Below are positions 10,935 to 19,718 of a stretch of 64,000 bases of DNA, one piece after another. Every line of letters begins with the position of its first letter. Position 1 is the stretch's first letter. The position numbers and the translations under genes are program-made. A model generated the notes under the pieces. That model was not told the DNA's origin. It saw only the letters and a program-made list of their open reading frames with translations, and did no database searches. The DNA is taken from NCBI RefSeq assembly GCF_030159955.1, contig NZ_BSNK01000002.1:1364001-1428000 (forward strand), written 5' to 3'. Source of the DNA: Algimonas ampicilliniresistens. Lineage in GTDB: Bacteria > Pseudomonadota > Alphaproteobacteria > Caulobacterales > Maricaulaceae.

Positions 10935-11840
10935 ATGTCCGCCTCTTCGACATCCAAAACTTGCGCTGATGATCGCTCTATCAGCGTCATCATCGTGTCT
11001 TTCATGACGGGACCGGCGCTGATGGAATCGATCCGCGCGGTTCAACGTGATCCGGATATTCACGAACTCATCGTTGTTGATAATGGCAATGCCCAAGCGG
11101 ATCGCCCGCGTCTGTTAGAGGTTGCATCGCGAACTGAGAATGTCCGCATACTACAGGGCCACGGCAATGTCGGTTTTGCGCGCGGTTGTAATTACGGCGC
11201 GGCTATGGCGAGCGGACACTATCTCCTCTTTCTCAATCCTGATGCCGTTCTGGAAGTCGGCGCGGCGCGGCAGATGGCCGATGCAGGCGACCGCGCTCAG
11301 TCGCCTTGGATCACCGGCGGCTTGCTTCTCAATTCAAGTGGAGAAGAACAACGCGGCGCCCGGCGCGGGGCGCTGACAATAGGATCTGCTCTAAACAGTT
11401 TCACGGCTCTGCACCGATTGCCGGGCCTACAGTCCATCCACCGCGAAAACTTACCGCTCCCATCTGGCCCAGTGCCGATGCCGACGATCTCTGGGGCGAG
11501 CCTGATGATGGATCGGGCATCGTTTGACGCGGTTGGCGGATTTGACCCAGCCTATTTCCTACATGTTGAAGATATCGCTTTATGTCGGGCGGTCCGGCGC
11601 AAGGGCGGATCGGTCACCTTTGTACCGGGGGCTAGAGCGATGCATTATGGCTCGACGTCCGATATTCCGCGGTGGCGGGTCGAATGCCATAAACTCAAAG
11701 GTCTGCTGCGCTATTTTTGGACAGCAGGTCCGGGGCTTGGCGTGAAAGTAGCCACCATCCTAGTCGCTCCACTCATGGCGGGGGCCTTGTTCGCCCGGAC
11801 GCTCTGGTTGGGCGTGCGTAAAGGTATTAGGGGGCGGTAG
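10935..11840 (+). CDS. Glycosyltransferase family 2 (rhamnosyltransferase-like)
   Basis: This 301-residue GT-A fold enzyme has SVIIVSF at the start of the Rossmann-like fold, IVVDNGNA, GNVGFARGCNYGA and the DxD-equivalent LFLNPDAVLE. A later acidic motif, GGFDPAYFLHVEDIALCRAV, matches the ED general-base region. This pattern is that of rhamnosyl- or dTDP-sugar transferases building surface glycans at the cytoplasmic face. The C-terminus (about 275-295) is a hydrophobic helix that would anchor it to the membrane. I chose ATG 10935 because an upstream TTG at 10896 has no ribosome site and adds 13 non-conserved residues. The stop lies inside the end of the convergent GT39 gene (14-base overlap). 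Donor and acceptor are unknown. Confidence 0.85.
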   Translation: MSASSTSKTCADDRSISVIIVSFMTGPALMESIRAVQRDPDIHELIVVDNGNAQADRPRLLEVASRTENVRILQGHGNVGFARGCNYGAAMASGHYLLFLNPDAVLEVGAARQMADAGDRAQSPWITGGLLLNSSGEEQRGARRGALTIGSALNSFTALHRLPGLQSIHRENLPLPSGPVPMPTISGASLMMDRASFDAVGGFDPAYFLHVEDIALCRAVRRKGGSVTFVPGARAMHYGSTSDIPRWRVECHKLKGLLRYFWTAGPGLGVKVATILVAPLMAGALFARTLWLGVRKGIRGR

Positions 11841-13398
11841 TCGCCCAATCCGACAACTCGTCCGTGCCGCAGTTCTCGGTCTCAAAAACCGTCAGCACCA
11901 TCTCTTGCCCCTTGGCATAATTCGTCCCCTCTACCGTCGCACTCGCAACGGCGCAGGAAGGTGCGTTCGTATCTTGGCTTAACAACAACGCATCACCTGG
12001 GGCTACCTCTTGCCGGGAAAGGTGCGTGTCCGTTCCGGCAAGAAAGACAAGCGACGGTTCACGGTAGTCGGGGGAGACGACTCGCTGGCCAGACGGCAGT
12101 TGCGCGGCAATTCGAGGCGACAGATCCAGTAGCGGGCTATTAGCAAGAACCCCACCAAACCCTGCCGCCAAGAACAGCGCAGCCAGAGCGATGCCGCGCA
12201 TATCCTGTCCGCGCCAGATGGATAGAGAGGCAGCAATGGCCAACCCGATCAAGCCGGCTGCGATGAGGCCAACCCAAATCGGTGATAAGGCTGTCCAAAG
12301 CGTCGCGGCGACAACGACGGATAGAACGCCCCCAATGAGCAGGACGATGATCAAGCCAAATAGCCGTGACTTGCGCGCGTCGACCAACTGCACCCACCCC
12401 GCTCCGGCTAGCAGTGCCAGCGCCGGATAGAGCGGCAGTGTGTAGTGCGGGAGTTTGGTTGGGACGAATTCCAGGATCAGCCACATGGGTAGGAGCCACG
12501 CCAGTAGCAGCCGGACATTGCTTCGATGGTGGTTCCGCCATGCAAAGAGCGCTGCAACAGGAACAGCCAGAATACCGGGCCAGAACATGATGAGGGTTGT
12601 CATCAGATAATATCCCGGCGCTCCACCATGCGTTTCCTGCGCGCCCGCTAGCTTGCCCCCGAAATCATTACCTAACGCTTCGGCAAAAAAGGCGCCGTCC
12701 GTCTGAATGCCGATGGCGATGAACCAAGGCAGGGTGATCAACAGAGCGACGAGGATCGGCATGGGCCGCATCACGGCTCGAACCCGGTCCATGGATCGAT
12801 CCCAAATCGCCGATCCGATCAAACCCAAAAAAGCGATGGACAGGATGACCGGGCCCTTCAGCAACATGCCTGCGGCCATGCCCAACCAAACCGGCCAAGA
12901 CTTTCGGGCGGCCAACCCATATAGAACCACGGCACAGGCCCCGGCCAGCATGGCGTCGGTTTTGGCAATATGAGCTTCAAACACGAGCGAGACGGACACA
13001 GCGAGCAAGCCCGCGCCCAACAGCGCCTCGCGCCGTCCAAACAGGGTCAACCCCGCTAGGTAGGTTGCCCAAATCGCAATCAGGGCACCGAGAACGCTCG
13101 GCAAACGGTGCGCCAAGATGGCGCGTTCGCCGCGCTTCACATCATCAATTTGCCCCGTGACCGTGAGGCTGGCTAGCTGCGCCCAATAAGCTCCAGCGGG
13201 CTTTTTATGCCGCGCATCGTCTTGAAAGCGGATGTCGATCAGATCGCCCGTTTCCACCATTTGCACAGTCGCTTGCGTGTAACGCGCTTCATCTCTGTCG
13301 ATGGGGGGCAGGGACGCGAGTCCCGGCAGGAACGCCAACAGCCCGATCAGCGACAAGATCAACAAGTCGCGCCGCGTGTTTGAGGACCAATCCAACAT
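11827..13398 (-). CDS. Glycosyltransferase family 39 (ArnT/PMT-like) membrane protein
   Basis: This 523-residue integral membrane protein has the GT39/PMT_2 layout: a first helix, then the catalytic periplasmic loop DRDEARYTQATVQM (about residues 34-47) and KKPAGAYW, followed by about eleven more helices and a small soluble C-terminal domain. ArnT-like enzymes use undecaprenyl-phosphate-linked sugars as donors to modify lipid A or other envelope glycans. The divergent neighbour is a dolichyl-phosphate-mannose-synthase-like GT2, which could make exactly such a lipid-linked sugar. That functional pairing is inferred from context. The C-terminal tail overlaps the convergent GT2 gene by 14 bases. 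Confidence 0.87.
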   Translation of the reverse strand: MLDWSSNTRRDLLILSLIGLLAFLPGLASLPPIDRDEARYTQATVQMVETGDLIDIRFQDDARHKKPAGAYWAQLASLTVTGQIDDVKRGERAILAHRLPSVLGALIAIWATYLAGLTLFGRREALLGAGLLAVSVSLVFEAHIAKTDAMLAGACAVVLYGLAARKSWPVWLGMAAGMLLKGPVILSIAFLGLIGSAIWDRSMDRVRAVMRPMPILVALLITLPWFIAIGIQTDGAFFAEALGNDFGGKLAGAQETHGGAPGYYLMTTLIMFWPGILAVPVAALFAWRNHHRSNVRLLLAWLLPMWLILEFVPTKLPHYTLPLYPALALLAGAGWVQLVDARKSRLFGLIIVLLIGGVLSVVVAATLWTALSPIWVGLIAAGLIGLAIAASLSIWRGQDMRGIALAALFLAAGFGGVLANSPLLDLSPRIAAQLPSGQRVVSPDYREPSLVFLAGTDTHLSRQEVAPGDALLLSQDTNAPSCAVASATVEGTNYAKGQEMVLTVFETENCGTDELSDWATTAP

Positions 13399-13488
13399 GA
13401 AAGCGCCTTGGCCCGATGGGCGCTGAAGAGCAAGGCTTGCGGTAATGGCCTCTTGTCCGTTCCCGGTGTGCCTGCCAAAGCTCCCACC

Positions 13489-14238
13489 ATGTCAAAAACA
13501 GTCATTCCAGAGATCGCACCAGAGATCGCCGTCGTGCTTCCGGCCTATAATGAGAGCGGTAATCTCGGCCCGCTAATTGCCGAGATTGATGAAGCCCTGT
13601 CTGGCAAGGCCTATGAAATCGTTGCCGTAGATGATGGTTCGACCGATGACACACAGGCACGACTGATTGCCCTGAAAACGGACTATCCGTCGTTGCGAGT
13701 CATCGCGCATCGCAAAAATGCGGGACAATCTCGCGCCTTACGCACGGCGATTATGGCCGCGCGTGCCCCGATCATCGCCACGCTGGATTCAGATGGACAG
13801 AATGTACCGGGCGATATTCCAGCTTTGTATAAGCAGCTCATGCGAGACGATGCGCCAGATAGTCTAGCGATGGTCGGCGGACGCCGCGCGAAACGTATTG
13901 ATACGATCTGGAAACGTCTGGCTTCCCGTGTCGGTAATGGGGTGCGCAAGCGGCTACTGCATGATGATGCGGACGATACGGGCTGCGGGCTTAAAGTCTT
14001 TCGGCGCCATGCTTTTTTGGAGCTGCCCTATTTCGATCATATTCACCGCTACCTGCCAGCTCTGATGCTGCGCGAGGGCTATGCCTGCGAATATGTTGAC
14101 GTCCGCCATCGTTCGCGCGGGGAGGGCGAGAGCAAATACACCAACTTCGGACGCCTCAAAGTCAGCATCAATGATCTGCGCGGCGTGCGCTGGCTGATTA
14201 GTCGATCACGCTTGCCGGGTGGGTTCGACGAACTTTGA
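13489..14238 (+). CDS. Polyprenyl-phosphate glycosyltransferase (DPM1-like GT2)
   Basis: This 249-residue GT2 enzyme shows VVLPAYNESGNLGPLI (about 15-30), AVDDGSTDDT and ATLDSDGQNVPGD, which carries the DxD metal site, then GCGLKVFRR and HRYLPALM. This is the order seen in DPM1 and bacterial polyprenyl-phosphate mannose/glucose synthases. It lacks the two C-terminal transmembrane helices of the GtrB/DesK-like subgroup, so it resembles soluble or peripheral DPM1. The ATG at 13489 is preferred over an in-frame TTG at 13408, which would overlap the divergent promoter region. It probably supplies a lipid-linked sugar for the neighbouring GT39 transferase; this is inference. Confidence 0.85.
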   Translation: MSKTVIPEIAPEIAVVLPAYNESGNLGPLIAEIDEALSGKAYEIVAVDDGSTDDTQARLIALKTDYPSLRVIAHRKNAGQSRALRTAIMAARAPIIATLDSDGQNVPGDIPALYKQLMRDDAPDSLAMVGGRRAKRIDTIWKRLASRVGNGVRKRLLHDDADDTGCGLKVFRRHAFLELPYFDHIHRYLPALMLREGYACEYVDVRHRSRGEGESKYTNFGRLKVSINDLRGVRWLISRSRLPGGFDEL

Positions 14239-14245
14239 GCTGCAC

Positions 14246-14260
14246 TTAACGGCCTTTTAA
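14246..14260 (+). promoter_or_regulatory. Perfect CtrA-type binding site (TTAA-N7-TTAA)
   Basis: TTAA at 14246-14249 and TTAA at 14257-14260 are separated by exactly seven bases, and each is followed by C, matching the CtrA consensus of Caulobacter and relatives. A further TTAAC half-site lies at 14285. The box is 50 bases ahead of the chosen start of the membrane protein that overlaps the GGDEF/EAL gene. The motif is seen directly; binding by CtrA is inference. Confidence 0.6.
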
Positions 14261-14311
14261 CGCCTATGAGCGCACAGTAACCCACGGTTAACTATGTTTG
14301 TGAGGGCCGAA

Positions 14312-14749
14312 ATGGGCGCTCTGTCTATATTCCCGCTGATGACCGTGCCGGTTGTCGTTTATAATATGCTGGCCTTGTCCGGGCAGGCTTTGTCGAGCGT
14401 GGAAGACATGCGCATACGTCTCGATACCGATTTCATGTCGGTGCCGATGGCAAGTGGGGTCAGCTGGTCAATTACCCCCGGTCATGCCCTGATTGGGCTA
14501 GCTCTGGTCTGCTTGTTTTTCGAACTGATCAAATCAACAGGCACGGGTCGTGCAGCGGTGATGAACCATGCGTTCTCCCTGATTCTATTCATTCTCTGCT
14601 TAGTGCAATTTTTACTTATGCCTGCCTTCGCGACCAGCGTGTTCTTCTTGATCGGAACGATGACCTTATTGGATGTCCTCGCCGGCTTCATGGTGACCAT
14701 CGCGTCGGCCCGGCGTGATTTCGGCGTTGATGCCGCTTACGCAGATTAG
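14312..14749 (+). CDS. Conserved-type membrane protein of unknown function
   Basis: This 145-residue protein has four predicted hydrophobic helices (about 3-22, 47-67, 82-104 and 108-130) with an extracytoplasmic loop between the first two. I do not recognise a named family. ATG 14312 follows GAGGG at 5 bases and is preferred over ATG 14294, which has no ribosome site. Its 3' end overlaps the start of the GGDEF/EAL gene by 20 bases, so the two are an operon, and both lie behind the CtrA-type box. A membrane partner or a cell-cycle-regulated role is a possibility, not shown. Confidence 0.65.
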   Translation: MGALSIFPLMTVPVVVYNMLALSGQALSSVEDMRIRLDTDFMSVPMASGVSWSITPGHALIGLALVCLFFELIKSTGTGRAAVMNHAFSLILFILCLVQFLLMPAFATSVFFLIGTMTLLDVLAGFMVTIASARRDFGVDAAYAD

Positions 14750-16397
14750 CCGCTTGGACGCCTCTCACATCGCAGCGGATAAGGTCGCAGGCGAAGCCCG
14801 CTCCCCCCTGACCGAACCCGCGCTTCTGGCCGATGCCTTGGCACTGGCTGGCGCCTATGCATTTGAAATGGGCGAAGATGGCTATCTCGACTTTGCCGAT
14901 GTGCCGAGCGTTGAACGGTTTATTGTCGAACGACCGGGTGAGCTGAGTACAGCGCAGAGTGATTGGGAAAACCGTCTGAGCGCTGAAGATATCCGCGCGC
15001 GTCGGCGGGCCATAAGCTCGCTGCGTTTCATCGGCGCGCGTTACCAAATCGATTATGCTTTGCGCGATGCGATGGGTGAAATCCGTTACGTCAGAGAAAT
15101 TGCAGAGGCACAGGCCTGTGCCGACAATCGCGCGACTTTGATACGCGGCGTGATGATCGACCGGACCGATGATAGGCGAGCGGATGAGGCGATTGCTTGG
15201 CGTGCGCGTCACGATCCGCTGACACGACTGCCGAACCGCTCGGCTTTACAGGCGGACGCCACGCAAATGGCGGCACTCGGGGCGCGTGTTGGTGTTCCGG
15301 TTCATTTGATCCGATTGCGGCTTTCCAATCTCGATGCCCTGACCCTCAATTTCGGCGAAGATATGCGGGATCACCTCTTACGTGCGGCGGCAACCCGGAT
15401 ACACGGCGCCAAACGCGCGCCGGATTTAGTCGCGCGATTGGGCGGGGCCGATTTTGCCGTTTGCAGTCCGAATTCTGACCCTGAGACCTTGGCGCAGTTT
15501 TTACGCGCGACGGTCGCGGCCCAGCCCTACGCGACGCCCTTCGGACCCTTGGCGCTCGAAGTGACATGCAGCGCCGTCCCGCTGACGACAGTGGACGAAG
15601 CTTTGATGGCCACGCGCGAAGATTTTTCGAACAATGATGATGTTCCAGAGCGCGCTGCGGCAACAGCGGTCGATGTGCAGGCTCTGCTCGATAATGATCG
15701 GCTTAGCCTTGCCTTTCAGCCCATTGTACATGCAGGCTCAGGCGATCTGCACCATCATGAATGCTTGCTGCGCGTGCGGACCGATGATGGGCGGATTGAA
15801 AGTGCCTTCCGCGTTATTCTGGCGGCAGAAAAAGACGGCATGGTCGATCAGCTCGACACTCGGGCGCTGGATTTGGCAATCCCGCATTTGGAAGCCGACG
15901 ACAGTGTTCACCTCGCTTTGAATGTGTCTGCCGGGACGATTGCAGATGATGAGGCCAGCGCGCGATATATTGATCGCCTGCGCGACCTTGGGGATGCTGC
16001 CGCGCGCCTAACGATTGAAATGACTGAAACCTTAGCCGTAGATGATCCGGCGAAAGCGTCGCGCTTTGCGGCTGAAGTCCGCGGGCTCGGCTGCCGCTTT
16101 GCAGTCGATGATTTTGGCTCGGGCCATACGAGTTTTCGTAATTTGCTCGCCGTCGAAGCGGACTCAATCAAAATTGATGGCAGCCTCGTGCTCGGCGTGG
16201 CGGTCGACGAGAATAAGCAGGCCTTCATTCGAATGATGGTTGATCTAGCCGCGACATTCTCCGTCGATACTGTGGCTGAGATGGTCGAAGATAAGGCCGA
16301 CGCCCAGATTTTAGCCCGATTAGGTGTGAATTATCTGCAGGGATATTATTTTGGTCGTCCGGCGCCGTCTCCGGTTTGGAGTCGCATGACGGGTTAG
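14730..16397 (+). CDS. GGDEF/EAL domain protein: degenerate cyclase domain, probably active c-di-GMP phosphodiesterase
   Basis: This 555-residue cytoplasmic protein has an N-terminal region of about 150 residues with a PAS-like end, a GGDEF domain (about 162-315) starting HDPLTRLPNRS, and an EAL domain (about 320-550). The GGDEF signature reads GGADF (238-242), so diguanylate cyclase activity is unlikely. The EAL domain keeps the metal and catalytic pattern: Glu344 in ECLLR, LNVS, IEMTET, DDFGSGHTS, DSIKIDG, AEMVED and LQGYYFG. This predicts c-di-GMP hydrolysis, perhaps activated by GTP binding to the degenerate domain, as in Caulobacter PdeA. The start at ATG 14730 lies inside the upstream gene; GTG 14715 is an alternative. 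Confidence 0.87.
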   Translation: MPLTQISRLDASHIAADKVAGEARSPLTEPALLADALALAGAYAFEMGEDGYLDFADVPSVERFIVERPGELSTAQSDWENRLSAEDIRARRRAISSLRFIGARYQIDYALRDAMGEIRYVREIAEAQACADNRATLIRGVMIDRTDDRRADEAIAWRARHDPLTRLPNRSALQADATQMAALGARVGVPVHLIRLRLSNLDALTLNFGEDMRDHLLRAAATRIHGAKRAPDLVARLGGADFAVCSPNSDPETLAQFLRATVAAQPYATPFGPLALEVTCSAVPLTTVDEALMATREDFSNNDDVPERAAATAVDVQALLDNDRLSLAFQPIVHAGSGDLHHHECLLRVRTDDGRIESAFRVILAAEKDGMVDQLDTRALDLAIPHLEADDSVHLALNVSAGTIADDEASARYIDRLRDLGDAAARLTIEMTETLAVDDPAKASRFAAEVRGLGCRFAVDDFGSGHTSFRNLLAVEADSIKIDGSLVLGVAVDENKQAFIRMMVDLAATFSVDTVAEMVEDKADAQILARLGVNYLQGYYFGRPAPSPVWSRMTG

Positions 16398-16420
16398 GCC
16401 GGTCATGCTAAGGTTTCGAC

Positions 16421-17158
16421 ATGCGCGAGTCCGCCGAAAGTCTTGAGAGTTTCTATGCGAGTCCGCTCGGTCTGATGGCGCGGGATATGGCCTTGCGCCG
16501 ATTGCGCACGCTGTGGCCGGATCTGGCAGGCTGTAACGCTCTCGGGTTTGGCTATACCGCGCCGATCCTGACCGCTTATCGTAAAAGCGCCAATCGGATT
16601 GTTCTGGTCAATCCGCGCGGGCAGGGGGCTATCGCTCATCGGTCTTCGCGCGGAGTCATGGCCTGTGTGGCGGATGAGGGTTTATTGCCCTTCTCGGACG
16701 CGACATTTGACCGGGTGCTTTGCGTCCATGCTGTGGAGGAAGCGGATGATCTTCCGGGTCTATTGCGCGAGCTGTGGCGCGTAACCCAGCCCGAAGGCCG
16801 TATTGTCGTGATCGCAGCCGGCCGCGCCGGCCTGTGGGCGCGTATGGACCATCTACCGTTCGGGGCCGGACGGCCCTTTTCACGCAACCAACTTCGCGCC
16901 CGCCTGATCAGCGCTGGGTTCCATCCGACCGTCGGATCGGGCGCACTATATGGTCCGCCACTGGCTCGCTTGTCGGGTCGAAAATTTGCGCATGGGTTTG
17001 AACGATTTGGCGAAACGGTCTGGCCCGGTTTTGCCGGATTGGTGATGGTCGAAGCGGTCAAGCGTCTCTATGTCGAACCGGACCGGCTAGAAGTGGCCAA
17101 GGTGCGCGCCCCTTTATTTGGGACATCGGCGCAACCGTCTGTCGAGAGGACCGAATGA
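16421..17158 (+). CDS. Class I SAM-dependent methyltransferase
   Basis: This 245-residue protein has a methyltransferase-11-like fold: a short motif I region (LGFGYTAPIL, replacing the usual GxGxG), the central ACVADEGLLPFSDATFDRVLC stretch typical of the Methyltransf_11 domain, then LLRELWRVTQPEGRIVVIA. The substrate is not evident. Its ATGA overlap with the chorismate mutase-like gene (17155-17158) places it in the aromatic-biosynthesis operon running to 19044. The weak glycine motif suggests family divergence, but the acidic and post-motif I regions are intact. Confidence 0.78.
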   Translation: MRESAESLESFYASPLGLMARDMALRRLRTLWPDLAGCNALGFGYTAPILTAYRKSANRIVLVNPRGQGAIAHRSSRGVMACVADEGLLPFSDATFDRVLCVHAVEEADDLPGLLRELWRVTQPEGRIVVIAAGRAGLWARMDHLPFGAGRPFSRNQLRARLISAGFHPTVGSGALYGPPLARLSGRKFAHGFERFGETVWPGFAGLVMVEAVKRLYVEPDRLEVAKVRAPLFGTSAQPSVERTE

Positions 17159-17898
17159 GCAATCATTCTAAGAGTGCCAATCCTGACTTGGAACGCGTGC
17201 GGCGTGAAATCGACCGGGTGGACCGGGCGATGCTGGATCTGATTGCTGAACGGTTGGCGCTGTCCTCTGATGTGCGCAAAGCCAAAGCGGGGGCGAAGCT
17301 CTGGCGTCCGTCCCGTGAAGATAGTCATGTTTCTGATTTGGTCGAAATGGCGCAAAACACAGGCACTCCGCCTGCGCTAGTCTCGCGCATTTGGGCGGAA
17401 TTGATGAGCGCGTCGATTTCTGTGCAAGGCTCAACCCGTCTGCATTTTGCGCTCGAAGGTGATACGCGCGCCAATCTCTCACTGATCCGAGATCGATTTG
17501 GCGGTAGCCTGCCCGTCTTGAGCTATCCGACCAGTTCGGCGGCGCTGGCCGCTGCCTATGCCGACGCGGAAGGGATCGCCGTCGTGCCCGCGCCAGGTGG
17601 GATGAATAATTGGTGGACCTCGCTTGCGCCGGGTGGCGCCATGCCCGACTTTAAGATTGTTGCGTCTCTGCCGCGGATTGGGACGGATGGTTGGCCGCAA
17701 GCTGTCGCTGTCGCGGCTATCGATCTTGATCTGGCAGAAGGACGCATTCTCTGTGCTGTGCGAGGCCAGAAAGGCGGAATGGCGGACGGACTATTGCGGG
17801 CTGAGAGCGGCGATCTGCGCCTTTACGAAATGTCGGACGTGGAAGCGGTGGAAAGCGACAGCATCATCGGCTACCTGCCGCCGCCTGTATTCCTTTAA
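17155..17898 (+). CDS. Chorismate mutase with degenerate prephenate dehydratase-like C-terminal domain
   Basis: The N-terminal 90 residues form an AroQ-type chorismate mutase helix bundle: LERVRREIDRVDRAMLDLIA, ERLALSSDVRKAKA and VSRIWAELMSASI keep the Arg/Lys pattern of the active site. The C-terminal 155 residues resemble the periplasmic-binding-like PDT fold (strand-helix repeats, AYADAEGIAVVPAP), but I cannot see the catalytic TRF motif of prephenate dehydratase. It therefore probably converts chorismate to prephenate only. It overlaps the methyltransferase by 4 bases and lies 9 bases before prephenate dehydrogenase, fitting a tyrosine-branch operon. The loss of dehydratase activity is an inference from the absent motif. 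Confidence 0.78.
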   Translation: MSNHSKSANPDLERVRREIDRVDRAMLDLIAERLALSSDVRKAKAGAKLWRPSREDSHVSDLVEMAQNTGTPPALVSRIWAELMSASISVQGSTRLHFALEGDTRANLSLIRDRFGGSLPVLSYPTSSAALAAAYADAEGIAVVPAPGGMNNWWTSLAPGGAMPDFKIVASLPRIGTDGWPQAVAVAAIDLDLAEGRILCAVRGQKGGMADGLLRAESGDLRLYEMSDVEAVESDSIIGYLPPPVFL

Positions 17899-17907
17899 GG
17901 TTGACCC

Positions 17908-18807
17908 ATGTCGTTTGACTCACTTCTTATTATCGGTGGCGGGCTGATCGGTAGCTCGATTGCGCGCGCGGCCAAGTCCCGCGCCGGGGTTTCGACCGTC
18001 TGGATGGCTGATAAATCCGCCGATGTTATCGAGACGATTGAGCGGTTGGGTATTGCTGACGGTGTGGCCGAAGGGTCCGCTCATCACTTCGCGTCCAAAG
18101 CCGACCTGATCATTGTTTGTGTGCCACCCGGCAAAATCGCTGAGGTCGCCGCGGACATTTTACCCGTGATGAAAGCGGGGTCCGTTTTGTCCGATGTCGG
18201 GTCGATCAAGGGTGCCGTGATTACGGCCATGCGCCCGCATTTGCGCGACGATGTTTCGGTCATTCCCGGTCATCCGATTGCGGGCACGGAATTTTCGGGG
18301 CCGGAAGCGGGCTTTGCCGAACTGTTTGACCACCGCTGGTGTGTGCTGACGCCGATCAACCCGGATGATCCGGCCTTGCCGAAATTAACGGCATTTTGGG
18401 AGGCGCTTGGATCCGATGTCGCCATCATGGATCCTGACCGTCACGACACGGTTTTGGCGACAACCAGCCATGTCCCGCACCTGATCGCTTATACGCTGGT
18501 CGGCACTGCGGTCGATATGGAGACCGTGACGGGGGACGAAGTCGTCAAATTCTCAGCCGGCGGTTTTCGCGACTTTACGCGGATTGCGGCCAGCGACCCG
18601 GTGATGTGGCGCGACGTCTTCTTGTCTAATCGCGAGGCGACTTTGGAAGTGGTCGACCGTTTCATCGAAGATCTGACAGCACTCAAACGCGCTATTCGTT
18701 GGTCAGACGGCGAAACATTGCTCGACCATTTTGCTAAGACCCGAGATATTCGCCGCCGTATTGTTGAAAGTGGACAGGACGAACCCAACTTTGGACGAGA
18801 TGATTAG
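17908..18807 (+). CDS. tyrC: Prephenate/arogenate dehydrogenase
   Basis: This 299-residue enzyme begins with the NAD(P)-binding Rossmann motif GGGLIGSSIARA (about 8-19) and contains the family signatures SDVGSIKG and PGHPIAGTEFSGPEAG (about 112-127), whose His is catalytic. HVPHLIAYTLV and the helical C-terminal dimerisation half (FRDFTRIAASDPVMWRDVFL) follow. It oxidatively decarboxylates prephenate or arogenate on the way to tyrosine. It follows chorismate mutase by 9 bases, so both steps are encoded together. The cyclohexadienyl dehydrogenase (TyrC) name is used because alphaproteobacterial enzymes of this size are often of that class; substrate choice is not proven by sequence. Confidence 0.92.
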   Translation: MSFDSLLIIGGGLIGSSIARAAKSRAGVSTVWMADKSADVIETIERLGIADGVAEGSAHHFASKADLIIVCVPPGKIAEVAADILPVMKAGSVLSDVGSIKGAVITAMRPHLRDDVSVIPGHPIAGTEFSGPEAGFAELFDHRWCVLTPINPDDPALPKLTAFWEALGSDVAIMDPDRHDTVLATTSHVPHLIAYTLVGTAVDMETVTGDEVVKFSAGGFRDFTRIAASDPVMWRDVFLSNREATLEVVDRFIEDLTALKRAIRWSDGETLLDHFAKTRDIRRRIVESGQDEPNFGRDD

Positions 18808-18816
18808 GACATAGAT

Positions 18817-19044
18817 ATGCTGCAGATGCGACCGAACTGTGAACGCTGTGACACCGATCTTCCGGCGGATCAGCCGGGCGCGGTTATTTGTACATTCGAA
18901 TGTACATGGTGTGATCGCTGCAATGAAGTGGCTCTCAAGGGCGTTTGCCCCAATTGCAAGGGTGATTTGATGCCGCGCCCGACGCGCAGCCTTGAGCTGT
19001 TGAAGAAGTTTCCCGCGTCAACAGAACGGATTGTGTCGAGTTAA
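18817..19044 (+). CDS. DUF1272 small zinc-binding protein
   Basis: This 75-residue protein has paired CxxC-type motifs: NCERCDTDLP, CTFECTWCDRC and GVCPNCKGDL, eight cysteines in all, as in DUF1272 proteins. A structural zinc site is expected; no function is known. It lies 9 bases after prephenate dehydrogenase and is the last gene of this operon. Its TAA stop overlaps the stop of the convergent YdcF-like gene by 4 bases. Confidence 0.85.
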   Translation: MLQMRPNCERCDTDLPADQPGAVICTFECTWCDRCNEVALKGVCPNCKGDLMPRPTRSLELLKKFPASTERIVSS

Positions 19045-19718
19045 ATCTCTTCGGGCTGCGGCGAAGTCAGCTCCGGTTCTGGCAGCACGGGTTCTCGGGC
19101 CTGTCCATCGTCCGCTCGGCCGCGCGCCATAGCGAGCAGGAACTTGCCATATTCTGCCGACAGCCGCCGAAAACGGGCGCCATCATTCCACCAGCGCGCG
19201 TCGGATTCACTGCGCACCGGCACAGACGTAATACGCAGCTGAGCCATTTCATGACCGATTTCGACCTGTGCGCGCGGCATATGATAGGCTGAGGTCACCA
19301 AAATGACATGGTCATAGCCGAGCGCGTTGGCCCAGGCGGCAGTCTCGCGTGCGTTACCGCGCGTATCCAGCGCCGCATAATCGACGTCGAGGCAACAGGC
19401 TGCCGTTTCCTCTTTCACGCCAACCAGTCGTGACACAGTTTCGAGTGACAGGCTGGGGTTGACGCCGGAGACGAGCAAGCGCTCCCCAAGTCCCGATTCC
19501 AACAAAGCCCCACTCATTTCCAACCGCCCGCCACCGGCCCCAGTCCAGACGACGATACCATCGGCTTTGGGAAGGTTGTTCGGGGGATTAAGCCGGTCGA
19601 CATAGCTGGCAAAGACGATGAACCCGCCCGCCACGCCGCCGATCAACATGGCAGCCAAAAAGCCGAACAGACGTCGCCAGCCACCGCCTTTTTTGGTGTT
19701 TGAGGATTTTCCGCTCAC
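19041..19718 (-). CDS. YdcF/SanA family (DUF218) membrane-anchored protein
   Basis: This 225-residue protein has one N-terminal transmembrane helix (about 17-38) followed by a DUF218 domain with DGIVVWTGAGGGRLEMSG, ARETAAWANALGYDHVILVT and SAYHMPRAQVE. Family members are envelope proteins linked to wall or envelope integrity (SanA, ElyC), without a settled biochemistry. Its start overlaps the ftsX stop by 4 bases, so it is the third gene of an ftsE-ftsX-ydcF operon, which fits a role at the division site or in the envelope. The C-terminal 25 residues are Pro/Glu-rich and probably disordered. Confidence 0.85.
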   Translation of the reverse strand: MSGKSSNTKKGGGWRRLFGFLAAMLIGGVAGGFIVFASYVDRLNPPNNLPKADGIVVWTGAGGGRLEMSGALLESGLGERLLVSGVNPSLSLETVSRLVGVKEETAACCLDVDYAALDTRGNARETAAWANALGYDHVILVTSAYHMPRAQVEIGHEMAQLRITSVPVRSESDARWWNDGARFRRLSAEYGKFLLAMARGRADDGQAREPVLPEPELTSPQPEEI

